DNA from: Chryseobacterium taiwanense
GTDB lineage: Bacteria > Bacteroidota > Bacteroidia > Flavobacteriales > Weeksellaceae
Reading direction: 5' to 3'
DNA length: 64,000 nucleotides
Assembly (NCBI RefSeq): GCF_000813825.1
Contig: NZ_JWTA01000009.1
Span: 50,104 to 114,103 of the forward strand
Shown here: piece by piece, positions 8,128-16,791 of the stretch
Position numbering within the stretch: position 1 is the first letter of the stretch
Layout: each line of letters opens with the position of its first letter
The notes under the pieces: generated by a model
The model's database searches: none
The model's input: the letters and a program-made list of their open reading frames with translations, nothing else
Told to the model about the DNA's origin: nothing
Program-made: the position numbers and the translations under genes

Positions 8128-9300
8128 TTATCTAATCACCCTAACTTTCTGCAAAACCCCTTTTTCATTTTTATACGTAAAAATATACGTTCCGCGGGGT
8201 ACTTTTGATAAATCTATATTTTTATTGTAATACGCAAAACCTTTTCCGGCTTCTTTTCCATCCAATGTATAGACAGTGTATTCAAACTGGTTGCTGTTAT
8301 TTTTATTACTGATGCTAAAACCGTCTCTCTGTGCATTGGTATAAACTTTTGATTTAAGCACATCTTCATTGGTTTCTTTAGCGGAAAGTACTTCTTCGCT
8401 GATATCCGCAACTTGAATGCTTTTAATGGCTGATTTGGTTGAAGAGGTTGTACTTCCACCTATGATGTATAATTTATTGTTATAAATTTCCGCAGCAGCA
8501 TGTCTTCGCGGGATCATGTTGGAAGATAATTGATGCAGTTTATTAGTTTCTGTATCAAAATAGGCTAAAAAAGTCTGATTATTATAACCGCCTGCAATAA
8601 AAATCTTATTACCGGATACCGCTAATGAATGACCGGATATCCCGGAAGGCATAGTATATTGCTCAGTCCAAAGATTTTTGTTGAGATCGTAAACATCGAT
8701 CAGACGGGATGAGGTACCGTTAAAACCTCCAATAACATAAAGCTTATCATTCACAATTTTGCCTTTTGTTTCTCTGGCTTTGGGCATATCCGGTAATGGA
8801 TGCCATGTATCTGAAGCGATATCATAGTATTGGAATCTGTTAGAAAATACTGTGGTGGCGGCATTGTTTAGTCCGCTTCCTCCGAATGTATATATTTTTC
8901 CATTATGAATGGCAGAACCTGCATTTCCTGTATAGGAATGATTAACAGCTCCCTTCGTTACTTTATGAGTTGCAAGATCTACAATTTCAAGATGGCTGTT
9001 TCCCCAGCCGTTAAAAATATAAATTTTATTATCATAGGTCTCCGAATTGGCGAATCTTTTAGGAAGCAGGGTAGAGTTGATCACACTCCAGCGGTTATCT
9101 TTTATACTGTATTTCTCAATAAAGTTGGCATTGCCATCAGTGTCTTTATACCCATTGCTTACATAAATATTATCGTCTACAATAACGCTGCTTATAGCTC
9201 CTCTGCGCACGGACATATCCGAAAGATGTTTAAAATTTAAGGTTTGTGCATTCGCGAAGAATAAGCCGAAAATTGAAAGGAAAAATAATTTTGTTTTCAA
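8128..9300 (-). CDS. Kelch-repeat protein with type IX secretion sorting domain
   Basis: A 390-residue secreted protein. After a signal peptide (residues 1-18, ending F-A-N-A-Q) come about six kelch repeats (roughly 30-310). Each has the pattern of an x-x-L/I-Y-V/I-x-G-G strand pair, for example K-L-Y-V-I-G-G-F, K-I-F-I-A-G-G-Y and K-L-Y-I-I-G-G-S, consistent with a six-bladed propeller. The final 70 residues form a type A C-terminal sorting domain, with Y-T-L-D-G-K-E, then the conserved D-L-S-K-V-P-R-G-T-Y-I-F-T and a basic end. It is expected to be secreted or fixed on the cell surface through type IX secretion. The ligand is unknown. Confidence 0.88.
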   Translation of the reverse strand: MKTKLFFLSIFGLFFANAQTLNFKHLSDMSVRRGAISSVIVDDNIYVSNGYKDTDGNANFIEKYSIKDNRWSVINSTLLPKRFANSETYDNKIYIFNGWGNSHLEIVDLATHKVTKGAVNHSYTGNAGSAIHNGKIYTFGGSGLNNAATTVFSNRFQYYDIASDTWHPLPDMPKARETKGKIVNDKLYVIGGFNGTSSRLIDVYDLNKNLWTEQYTMPSGISGHSLAVSGNKIFIAGGYNNQTFLAYFDTETNKLHQLSSNMIPRRHAAAEIYNNKLYIIGGSTTSSTKSAIKSIQVADISEEVLSAKETNEDVLKSKVYTNAQRDGFSISNKNNSNQFEYTVYTLDGKEAGKGFAYYNKNIDLSKVPRGTYIFTYKNEKGVLQKVRVIR

Positions 9301-9395
9301 TGTTGGTGGGATTTGGTTTTAAAGATAGGGAAAAGTCATGGATTGGAAATTATTCATTTCGAGTTTATTATGTAGGAAATTTATAATTCATATAT

Positions 9396-10832
9396 TTACA
9401 ACTTTGTGAGAAAATGAAAGAAACGATGTTCCTTCTCTTCAAGAATTTGATTAAGTATATTTTTATCAAATCCTAATTCAATCAAAAAAGCTGATACTAA
9501 TATTATTTTTAATTTTTGTGTTAAATAAAATAACTCACTACCTTTTATTGCCTTCTTTTTTAAGCTTAAAGAATAATGAGTATAATAATTTCGTGAATTT
9601 TTGACATTTTTTATGAACTCATTTTTATTTCCAATTATTTTATCAATCATATCACACGAGCAAAAGGTTAACAATTCTTCTAGACGAGTTTGTAGATTTA
9701 AATGATTTCCAAAATTAAATTGATCTTTTAACCAAGTATGATATTTACTATCAACCTTAGATAAAATTTCATTTTTCATTTCTGTATACTCTTCTTTGGG
9801 CATTTTAGGTCGATCTTTAGTATGTGCATGAAATGATTCAGCTGCTTGTGCTAGATTCAAAAAAGTATTTTCAGAAAAGCGTTTTTCATTGTAAAATTGC
9901 TCAATTAATAACTTAAAACAAGATTCAAGTTTGTTATATTTTTTAAACCAATTTTGTATTAGTTCAGGAAATTTATCTTCAATATTTCCATACGAAAATA
10001 ACATATCTCTAAATGTTTTTTGTTTTTCAATTTTTTGATCAGAAATATGAAAATAAAGTTTGACTTCTCTTTTTACAATATTATCATTACCATAATTTTT
10101 TTTATTTTTTTCATTATAAAAAGTGATACTTTTAGGATGACTTTTTTCATATAAACCTAAAATTAAAAAACTTTGAAATATAAATAAATCGTTAAGTATG
10201 TCCTCAATATTCTTTTCTTCTTTATATTTCAAAATTAATTCAGTTCTTTGTGTTATTAAAAATTGTTTTTGATAATGAATTGCTTCGGAAGATGGGATCA
10301 TAACAAAATTAAATTGTCCATCCAGATTTTCTGATAAAGGGAAATTAATAGTTGAAGGAAGTTTATAATCTAATTTAAATTCATGATTTTTTTGCATTTC
10401 GATTTTTTTAATAAAATCAAAATCTTTTATGAACCCACTTATACCTACCCATTCTTCCAAATCACTGATTTCGGTAACTAACTGATCAAATTTAATATCT
10501 TCTTGAGTATTAAAGTGTGCTCCTCGAAAGATATAATTAACAATGTATTCACTTGAAGGTGTTCCTACTTCTTGATTTTGAACTAATCTTATACCTTCAC
10601 TAAAGGATAAAAAAATGTTGTATAAAGTAATTTCTTCACTTTTACTAGTTAAACCGAGGATTATGTCATATTGATTATCTGATTTATCACTAAGGTTTGG
10701 GAAGTCATTAAAATTGCCATGTAATTTTAAAGTAATTCCTTTATCAATATCATAAATAAGGCTTCCGCTAATTCTCTTTGTTTTATTTGATGGTAAAAAC
10801 CATTCTCCCTTAAGTTCAAAATTCTTTGTCAT
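9396..10832 (-). CDS. apeA: ApeA-type HEPN anti-phage protein
   Basis: The first 110 residues or so match the ApeA N-terminal domain: F-E-L-K-G-E-W-F-L-P, a G-I-T-L-K-L-H-G strand, I-I-L-G-L-T-S, Y-I-V-N-Y-I-F-R-G-A-H-F, and L-E-E-W-V-G-I-S-G. The C-terminal half is a helical HEPN domain with an R-x4-H ribonuclease motif, RNYYTH (Arg414, His419). ApeA proteins give abortive-infection-type phage defence; the RNA target is not known from sequence. The open frame runs to 10889, but its first 19 codons lie in decayed groEL terminator sequence, so the ATG at 10832 is chosen (478 residues). It is very AT-rich compared with its neighbours, suggesting acquisition by transfer. Confidence 0.85.
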   Translation of the reverse strand: MTKNFELKGEWFLPSNKTKRISGSLIYDIDKGITLKLHGNFNDFPNLSDKSDNQYDIILGLTSKSEEITLYNIFLSFSEGIRLVQNQEVGTPSSEYIVNYIFRGAHFNTQEDIKFDQLVTEISDLEEWVGISGFIKDFDFIKKIEMQKNHEFKLDYKLPSTINFPLSENLDGQFNFVMIPSSEAIHYQKQFLITQRTELILKYKEEKNIEDILNDLFIFQSFLILGLYEKSHPKSITFYNEKNKKNYGNDNIVKREVKLYFHISDQKIEKQKTFRDMLFSYGNIEDKFPELIQNWFKKYNKLESCFKLLIEQFYNEKRFSENTFLNLAQAAESFHAHTKDRPKMPKEEYTEMKNEILSKVDSKYHTWLKDQFNFGNHLNLQTRLEELLTFCSCDMIDKIIGNKNEFIKNVKNSRNYYTHYSLSLKKKAIKGSELFYLTQKLKIILVSAFLIELGFDKNILNQILEEKEHRFFHFLTKL

Positions 10833-10868
10833 AGTATGTAGTTTTTTTAATAAATTGTTTCCTAATTT

Positions 10869-10994
10869 TAAATAAAAACCGCCCCACAAAAGCAGAACGG
10901 TTTATATATTAAATTGTCTCAGCGGCTGGCTGTTAAATCATTCCTGGCATTCCACCACCCATTGGCATAACTGGTTCAGCGCTCTTCACTTTAG
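10869..10994 (-). pseudogene. Decayed copy of the groEL 3' end and terminator
   Basis: The last 20 codons of groEL, including the Gly/Met-rich tail and stop, recur here: 57 of 60 bases match the intact gene at 11453-11512, with the final Met codon changed to Ile and one Ala to Val. The match continues downstream through a worn version of the groEL terminator (10870-10902 versus 11383-11415), where the hairpin arms now carry mismatches. Upstream, a 10-base insertion interrupts a further short match (about 10995-11011). No promoter or start belongs to it. It lies between apeA and the repeat-protein gene and resembles a displaced gene end left by an insertion. Confidence 0.85.
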
Positions 10995-11013
10995 CTATTT
11001 TTAGTGATAACTT

Positions 11014-11295
11014 TTAAATAATTCCTGTAGCAATTAAAGCACATAATGGTAGAGGGATACTACCATCAATATTAAAGATAACACTGCCCATTGAAGAGCT
11101 CCCTTGTCTTATATTTTTTCCATCAATATTATATAATGTTGTTCCCATAGATGAACTTCCACTTCTTATATTTTTCCCATCAAAATTTACAACAACAGTC
11201 CCCATTGAAGAGCTTCCTTGTCTTAAATTTTTACGATCCCAGTTAAATAAGACAGTTCCCATAGAAGAACTTCCATTTCTGATTTTTCCACTCAT
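11014..11295 (-). CDS. Four-repeat GSSSMG protein of unknown function
   Basis: A 93-residue protein built from four tandem units of exactly 19 residues starting at Gly8, Gly27, Gly46 and Gly65. The unit consensus is G-S-S-S-M-G-T-x-[LVI]-[FVY]-N-[IFW]-D-G-K-N-[IL]-R-[QS]. Alternating strand and turn residues suggest a small beta-solenoid or roll. A short hydrophobic tail (residues 80-93) could touch a membrane. There is no signal peptide. The stop codon lies 3 bases from matching groEL-like sequence. I do not recognise a named family and assign no function; position between groEL and apeA suggests arrival with an inserted segment. Confidence 0.7.
   Translation of the reverse strand: MSGKIRNGSSSMGTVLFNWDRKNLRQGSSSMGTVVVNFDGKNIRSGSSSMGTTLYNIDGKNIRQGSSSMGSVIFNIDGSIPLPLCALIATGII
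11062..11274 (-). repeat. Four tandem 57-base units inside the repeat gene
   Basis: The coding repeats are also visible in the DNA, with period 57 bases. Each unit has a near-identical segment on the plus strand around CCCAT(T/A)GAAGAGCT or CCCATAGA(T/A)GAACTTCC, separated by more variable bases. Units one and three resemble each other more than unit four does, consistent with stepwise duplication and drift. Confidence 0.75.
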
Positions 11296-11381
11296 AATAA
11301 TTGTTTTGTTAGATTTTTATGTTAAAAGTGATTTACTAAATTAAAAAAATGTGAAAGAAGTACCTTACGGGAAACCGTATC

Positions 11382-11416
11382 TAAATAAAAAACCGCTCTA
11401 CAAAAGTAGAGCGGTT
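11382..11416 (-). terminator. Terminator of groES-groEL
   Basis: A perfect 11-bp stem, AACCGCTCTAC (11391-11401) with GTAGAGCGGTT (11406-11416) around an AAAA loop, is followed on the minus strand by a T-rich run. It lies 36 bases past the groEL stop. A worn second copy lies at 10870-10902. Confidence 0.9.
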
Positions 11417-11452
11417 AGTATTAGTATATTAATTTGCCTCGGTCGCTGACCG

Positions 11453-13093
<1,641 letters not shown>

Positions 13094-13174
13094 TTAATGT
13101 ACTTTGTACAATGTATTAATGAATGTTTATATTCATGAAGTCATTTTACATGAATACATTTTACTTTTTACGAA

Positions 13175-13453
13175 TTAACCGATGATTCCTAAAAGATCTC
13201 CTTCTTTAACGATTAAATAATCTTTCCCTTCCAATTTCAATTCAGAACCTGAATATTTTCCATAAAGAACTTTGTCACCTACTTTCACAGTTGTTGGCTC
13301 GTCTTTTTTACCTGGACCTACTGCTACTACAGTACCTTCCTGTGGTTTTTCTTTTGCTGTGTCCGGAATAATAATACCTGAAGCTGTCTTAGTTTCTGCA
13401 GCGATTGGCTCTACTAAAACTCTATCTGCTAATGGTTTAAAGTTTACTGACAT
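13175..13453 (-). CDS. groS: Co-chaperonin GroES
   Basis: A 92-residue GroES, the heptameric lid of the GroEL chamber. It has the opening [12 protein letters not shown], a mobile loop around [11 protein letters not shown] that docks onto Gro[11 protein letters not shown], and the closing [14 protein letters not shown]. It is first in the groES-groEL operon. A possible heat-shock element shared with htpG lies about 95 bases upstream of its start. Confidence 0.98.
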   Translation of the reverse strand: MSVNFKPLADRVLVEPIAAETKTASGIIIPDTAKEKPQEGTVVAVGPGKKDEPTTVKVGDKVLYGKYSGSELKLEGKDYLIVKEGDLLGIIG

Positions 13454-13519
13454 AATATATTTATATTTTTAATTATTTCTGTGTTGAAATTCTCTAAATG
13501 TGTGCCATAGGGTTGAGAT

Positions 13520-13562
13520 GGCTGAAATGGCAGAGTTTTTTTTTTGATGTGAAATTTTGGCA
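13520..13562 (-). promoter_or_regulatory. Candidate heat-shock element upstream of groES
   Basis: On the minus strand the block reads TGCCAAAATTTCAC (13562-13549), then an A-rich spacer and TGCCATTTCAGCC (13532-13520). The first part matches TGTCAAAATGTCAC upstream of htpG at 12 of 14 positions, and a TTTCAGC follows in both promoters. The role is inferred from the shared presence at two chaperone genes. Confidence 0.45.
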
Positions 13563-13639
13563 GAAAAATACGGAAGAAAAAAATGGTTTTTTCACGAATA
13601 AAATAGGGTGTATTTACTATGCTTAACATAATTGTTGTG

Positions 13640-13676
13640 ATGTAATTTTACATTGTTAAACGATAACAGATTATCG
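13640..13676. promoter_or_regulatory. Two adjacent palindromes, possible operator
   Basis: ATGTAA-TT-TTACAT (13640-13653) is followed closely by CGATAA-CAGA-TTATCG (13661-13676), each with perfect 6-bp arms. They sit between groES and the divergent gene at 13737, about 60-97 bases before that gene's start. Regulator binding is possible but not shown. Confidence 0.35.
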
Positions 13677-13736
13677 ATGAAACAGCATAACCCGAAATGC
13701 TAAAAAGAGTAGGGGAAATATAAAAAAACTAAAATT

Positions 13737-15839
13737 ATGCCTGATTTAAATGAAAAACAATTGTTAGTAGCCAGAAATGAATCTCATCTGTTTATGGCGA
13801 ATATAGCAGCGAAAGGAAATTTGAAATTAACAACTCCTTTAGCCTTTTTTGAGAAAAATTTTAATGTGTCTTATGAAGAGTTAGGATGCATAGGATACAA
13901 TCCAAATTCAGAAGAACTTACTGCAATCATCAAAATCAAAAGATCTTCCGGTTACAATGGGAATCTTTGTAATGCAGGTTCTCATGAATATGTGAGGTTT
14001 TATGTAGATTTTGGCGGTGGTTACAAAGACCAAGGATATGTAGGAGTGAATGTTCATGATATTGCGGATACTTTTGACTGTGATAAAAATTTGGAAAAAC
14101 CCATTGAATTTGCAGTACGAATGAAATTGAACACTTCGCACCAACTTTGTTCAAAACCATTATTGCCAAAAGTAAAAGCTGTGTTGAGCTGGAATTCAAT
14201 TCCGCCGGCAAATGATCCTAATTTGATGCAGCCGGGGTATGTTTGGGGAAATGTAAAAGAAGCACAAATACAGATAAAACCCTTGAAATTGCAGGTGATA
14301 CTTCCTAATTTTGGACATATTCTTGAAACATCTATTTTAAACCCGAACCTTTCCCTGAATAATATTATTCTTAATAACCCTGTTGCTGAAAAACAACTTG
14401 CTGATGCTAAAAAACAGCTGACTGCCAATAAAGTTGCATTTTCGGAGCTGATTGCCGATTACAAAAAAGTAAAAGCGAATGTAGAGCCTCAAAGATCAGG
14501 GTTTAATTTTCTTGCAGAAGCAATTAATATAAAAGATAATAATGCAGCCATCAACGCAGCTAAGGTTTTTGAAGAAAACAAACTAGATTTTTCAAGTGCA
14601 TTGGCAAATCTTATTGCTTCCAAAGGCAATGTGTCTTATGAAGAGCTGGGATGTGTGGCTTTAGATTATCATCATGAAGCTTTGGTTGCAACATTCACTG
14701 CTAAAAAGAATTACGGATATGGTGGAAATCTTTGTTCAGCAGGAAGTAAGGAATATGTAACTTTTTGGATACAAGATGAATCTACCAATTGCCAATGGGT
14801 GAAAGTAGGAACTTCAATCGTAAATCTGCATGATATTCCGGGGCATTCAGGGCTTTCTTATTCTGCTATTCTGCCGTATGATTTTTCTAAATTCAAACTT
14901 CCTTGCGGTACACCAAGAGTGTTGAAAGTAAGAGCGGTATTGTCCTGGAATGTGGAGCCAACCGGGCTCGATACTCCATATTGGGGAAATGCAAAAGAAT
15001 CTTACATTCAGCTTGCTCCTAAAAACTGGATAGGAAGCTCTCCTAAGATTCTAGTAATTGGTGGTGTTTCAGCAGACTTTATCGATGGTGCTTTAGGCTT
15101 AACTTTGAATAATGCAAAATTTGATGATAATCAAAATCCTGTCATAGTAGGAAGCCGATTTATGGGTAAAATCAGCATTTATGGGGTTTCAGCACCTTAC
15201 GCAGGAATGAAGTACAGAATTAAAGTTGTGAATATGGATTCCGGAGCTTCGTCCTACGTGAATGAACCTTTGGTTGTAACAGGTTATGATTCTTCATTCA
15301 ATATTGTACAAACGACCATTACTCCAGATGCAGCCAATTATTACACGTATCAATCTTATCAACTGAACACGAAAAGTAAATTAGGCCTGTTCAGTCCAGG
15401 AACTAATAATAAACTGAATGTGATTATTGAACATGAAGATGGTTCTACAGATTCTCAGGTTATCCAAATGGATAATACGTTGCCATACGTTTCCATGAGA
15501 ATTAATGATGAAGGAGAATGTGTACATTTCAAAAAAGGAGATGTCATTCTAGGAAAATTCTCGGCAACAGATAATTTTATCTATAAATTTAATTTAGCGG
15601 TAAATGGCGGAAAATTCACCGAACTGAAATTTGAAGGTGTTCCGCAGGTAATTGGAATTGGCGAGGCTAATAGTCTAGTAAGAACCGTCAATGTCGTAAA
15701 TGGTGATTTTAAAGTAACTACGGCTTTAGATAAAAACTGTGGAAACATTACTCTGGTAATGGAACAGAAAACGATTGTAGATAGTGCCTCTATGGCGTCA
15801 CCAGTGTACACTAACCAGGCATTCTGTTTAAAAGACTAA
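13737..15839 (+). CDS. Large protein with a duplicated uncharacterised domain
   Basis: A 700-residue protein without a signal peptide. Two copies of one domain are clear: residues 44-183 and 299-428. Both open with V-S-Y-E-E-L-G-C, continue with G-Y-x-G-N-L-C-x-A-G-S-x-E-Y-V, then N-V/L-H-D-I, and close with K-V-R/K-A-V-L-S-W-N and W-G-N-x-K-E-x-x-I-Q. A helical linker (about 215-295) separates them. The last 270 residues look like beta-sandwich modules. I have seen this domain pattern in uncharacterised bacterial proteins but know no function. The gene is monocistronic, ending at a strong terminator. It diverges from groES. Confidence 0.75.
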   Translation: MPDLNEKQLLVARNESHLFMANIAAKGNLKLTTPLAFFEKNFNVSYEELGCIGYNPNSEELTAIIKIKRSSGYNGNLCNAGSHEYVRFYVDFGGGYKDQGYVGVNVHDIADTFDCDKNLEKPIEFAVRMKLNTSHQLCSKPLLPKVKAVLSWNSIPPANDPNLMQPGYVWGNVKEAQIQIKPLKLQVILPNFGHILETSILNPNLSLNNIILNNPVAEKQLADAKKQLTANKVAFSELIADYKKVKANVEPQRSGFNFLAEAINIKDNNAAINAAKVFEENKLDFSSALANLIASKGNVSYEELGCVALDYHHEALVATFTAKKNYGYGGNLCSAGSKEYVTFWIQDESTNCQWVKVGTSIVNLHDIPGHSGLSYSAILPYDFSKFKLPCGTPRVLKVRAVLSWNVEPTGLDTPYWGNAKESYIQLAPKNWIGSSPKILVIGGVSADFIDGALGLTLNNAKFDDNQNPVIVGSRFMGKISIYGVSAPYAGMKYRIKVVNMDSGASSYVNEPLVVTGYDSSFNIVQTTITPDAANYYTYQSYQLNTKSKLGLFSPGTNNKLNVIIEHEDGSTDSQVIQMDNTLPYVSMRINDEGECVHFKKGDVILGKFSATDNFIYKFNLAVNGGKFTELKFEGVPQVIGIGEANSLVRTVNVVNGDFKVTTALDKNCGNITLVMEQKTIVDSASMASPVYTNQAFCLKD

Positions 15840-15864
15840 TACCCATAACATAACTTTTATAAAA

Positions 15865-15900
15865 GAAGAACGTCCCGTAAATAGGGACGTTCTTATTATA
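15865..15900. terminator. Bidirectional terminator between convergent genes
   Basis: The 11-bp stem AAGAACGTCCC (15866-15876) with GGGACGTTCTT (15884-15894) has a 7-base loop. It serves the plus-strand gene ending at 15839 and abuts the end of the minus-strand gene at 15901. Confidence 0.85.
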
Positions 15901-16773
15901 TTATTTAGTACATTTTTGATTGTAGTCGTTTACCAGTTTTAGATAAGGTTCCATTCCGTATTCAGCATCGACTTTCATTTGTAAAAACTCTTCTTCAGCT
16001 TTATCTTTTGTAGCTTTTCGAATCTGTTTCTTTTTTTCTTCTTTATCGTAATACATTTGCTTCATTTCCTTTTTCATAGGCTTTTCAAAGACCTTCATCG
16101 TTTCATCTATATTTGCCTGAAATTCCGGGCAGGGTTTTGTTGCTTCTTGTAAGGCTATTTTGAATTTTCCTTCAAGCTTTCCCAGATTAAAAAGATTCAT
16201 ACGGTTAATGTCAAACGGAAGGTAAGCGTATTCACTGTCTGAATGTTTAAGATAAGGAATAAATAGGGTAGTTCCATAGCCTCCTTTTATTGAAGTTCCG
16301 AATTGAGTAGAGATTGTGCTGTATAACATCAAAGTAATACCGTATAGATTAAGCTTTCCTTCCTGCTCTAAAGGAAGAATAACAGTTTTATTTAAATCAA
16401 CCACTTCATGTTTTGAATTGATTGTTTTTAGTTTCATTTTGTCATAAACAAGTCTTTCAGAACCGTCTGTATTTAAAATGACAATTCTCTTTACATCTTC
16501 AATATTGATCTTCTGAATTGGCGAATTAACATTTTCTTTGAATTTGAATTCTTTGGTATCGTAATCTAATCTTTTCTCAATGCTGGTTATAGATTGCAAA
16601 TCAGAATTCAAATATCTTGCAATTTTGAAATCTTGTAAAAAACCGGTTTTGATGTCGCCATTTTCTAAGATAATTTCGGCTCCTACCAGTGGTTTTTTTC
16701 CAAAATATACATCGGATTGTCCAAAGAATAAACAAGATGTAATGATAAAAAGAAATACGAGTAAATTTTTCAT
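15901..16773 (-). CDS. Secreted protein of unknown function
   Basis: A 290-residue protein with a signal peptide (M-K-N-L-L-V-F-L-F core, cleavage after Phe-Gly-Gln near residue 19). The mature N-terminal half is strand-rich; the C-terminal 90 residues are helical and highly charged, with a K-K-E-M-K-Q and K-E-E-K-K-K-Q stretch. I do not recognise a family. The location is probably the periplasm or outer surface. It follows the M1 peptidase gene by 18 bases on the same strand, so the two are likely co-transcribed. Confidence 0.65.
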   Translation of the reverse strand: MKNLLVFLFIITSCLFFGQSDVYFGKKPLVGAEIILENGDIKTGFLQDFKIARYLNSDLQSITSIEKRLDYDTKEFKFKENVNSPIQKINIEDVKRIVILNTDGSERLVYDKMKLKTINSKHEVVDLNKTVILPLEQEGKLNLYGITLMLYSTISTQFGTSIKGGYGTTLFIPYLKHSDSEYAYLPFDINRMNLFNLGKLEGKFKIALQEATKPCPEFQANIDETMKVFEKPMKKEMKQMYYDKEEKKKQIRKATKDKAEEEFLQMKVDAEYGMEPYLKLVNDYNQKCTK

Positions 16774-16791
16774 TAATGTTATAAGATAATA

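Noticed and set aside
11366..11379. Small hairpin TACGG-GAAA-CCGTA upstream of the repeat-protein gene
   Set aside because: Five base pairs only, no T run, and it lies before the gene; too weak to call a terminator or riboswitch.
13444..13629. 61-codon frame upstream of groES
   Set aside because: It covers the groES promoter region and overlaps the groES start; composition is low-complexity, and no family pattern is visible.
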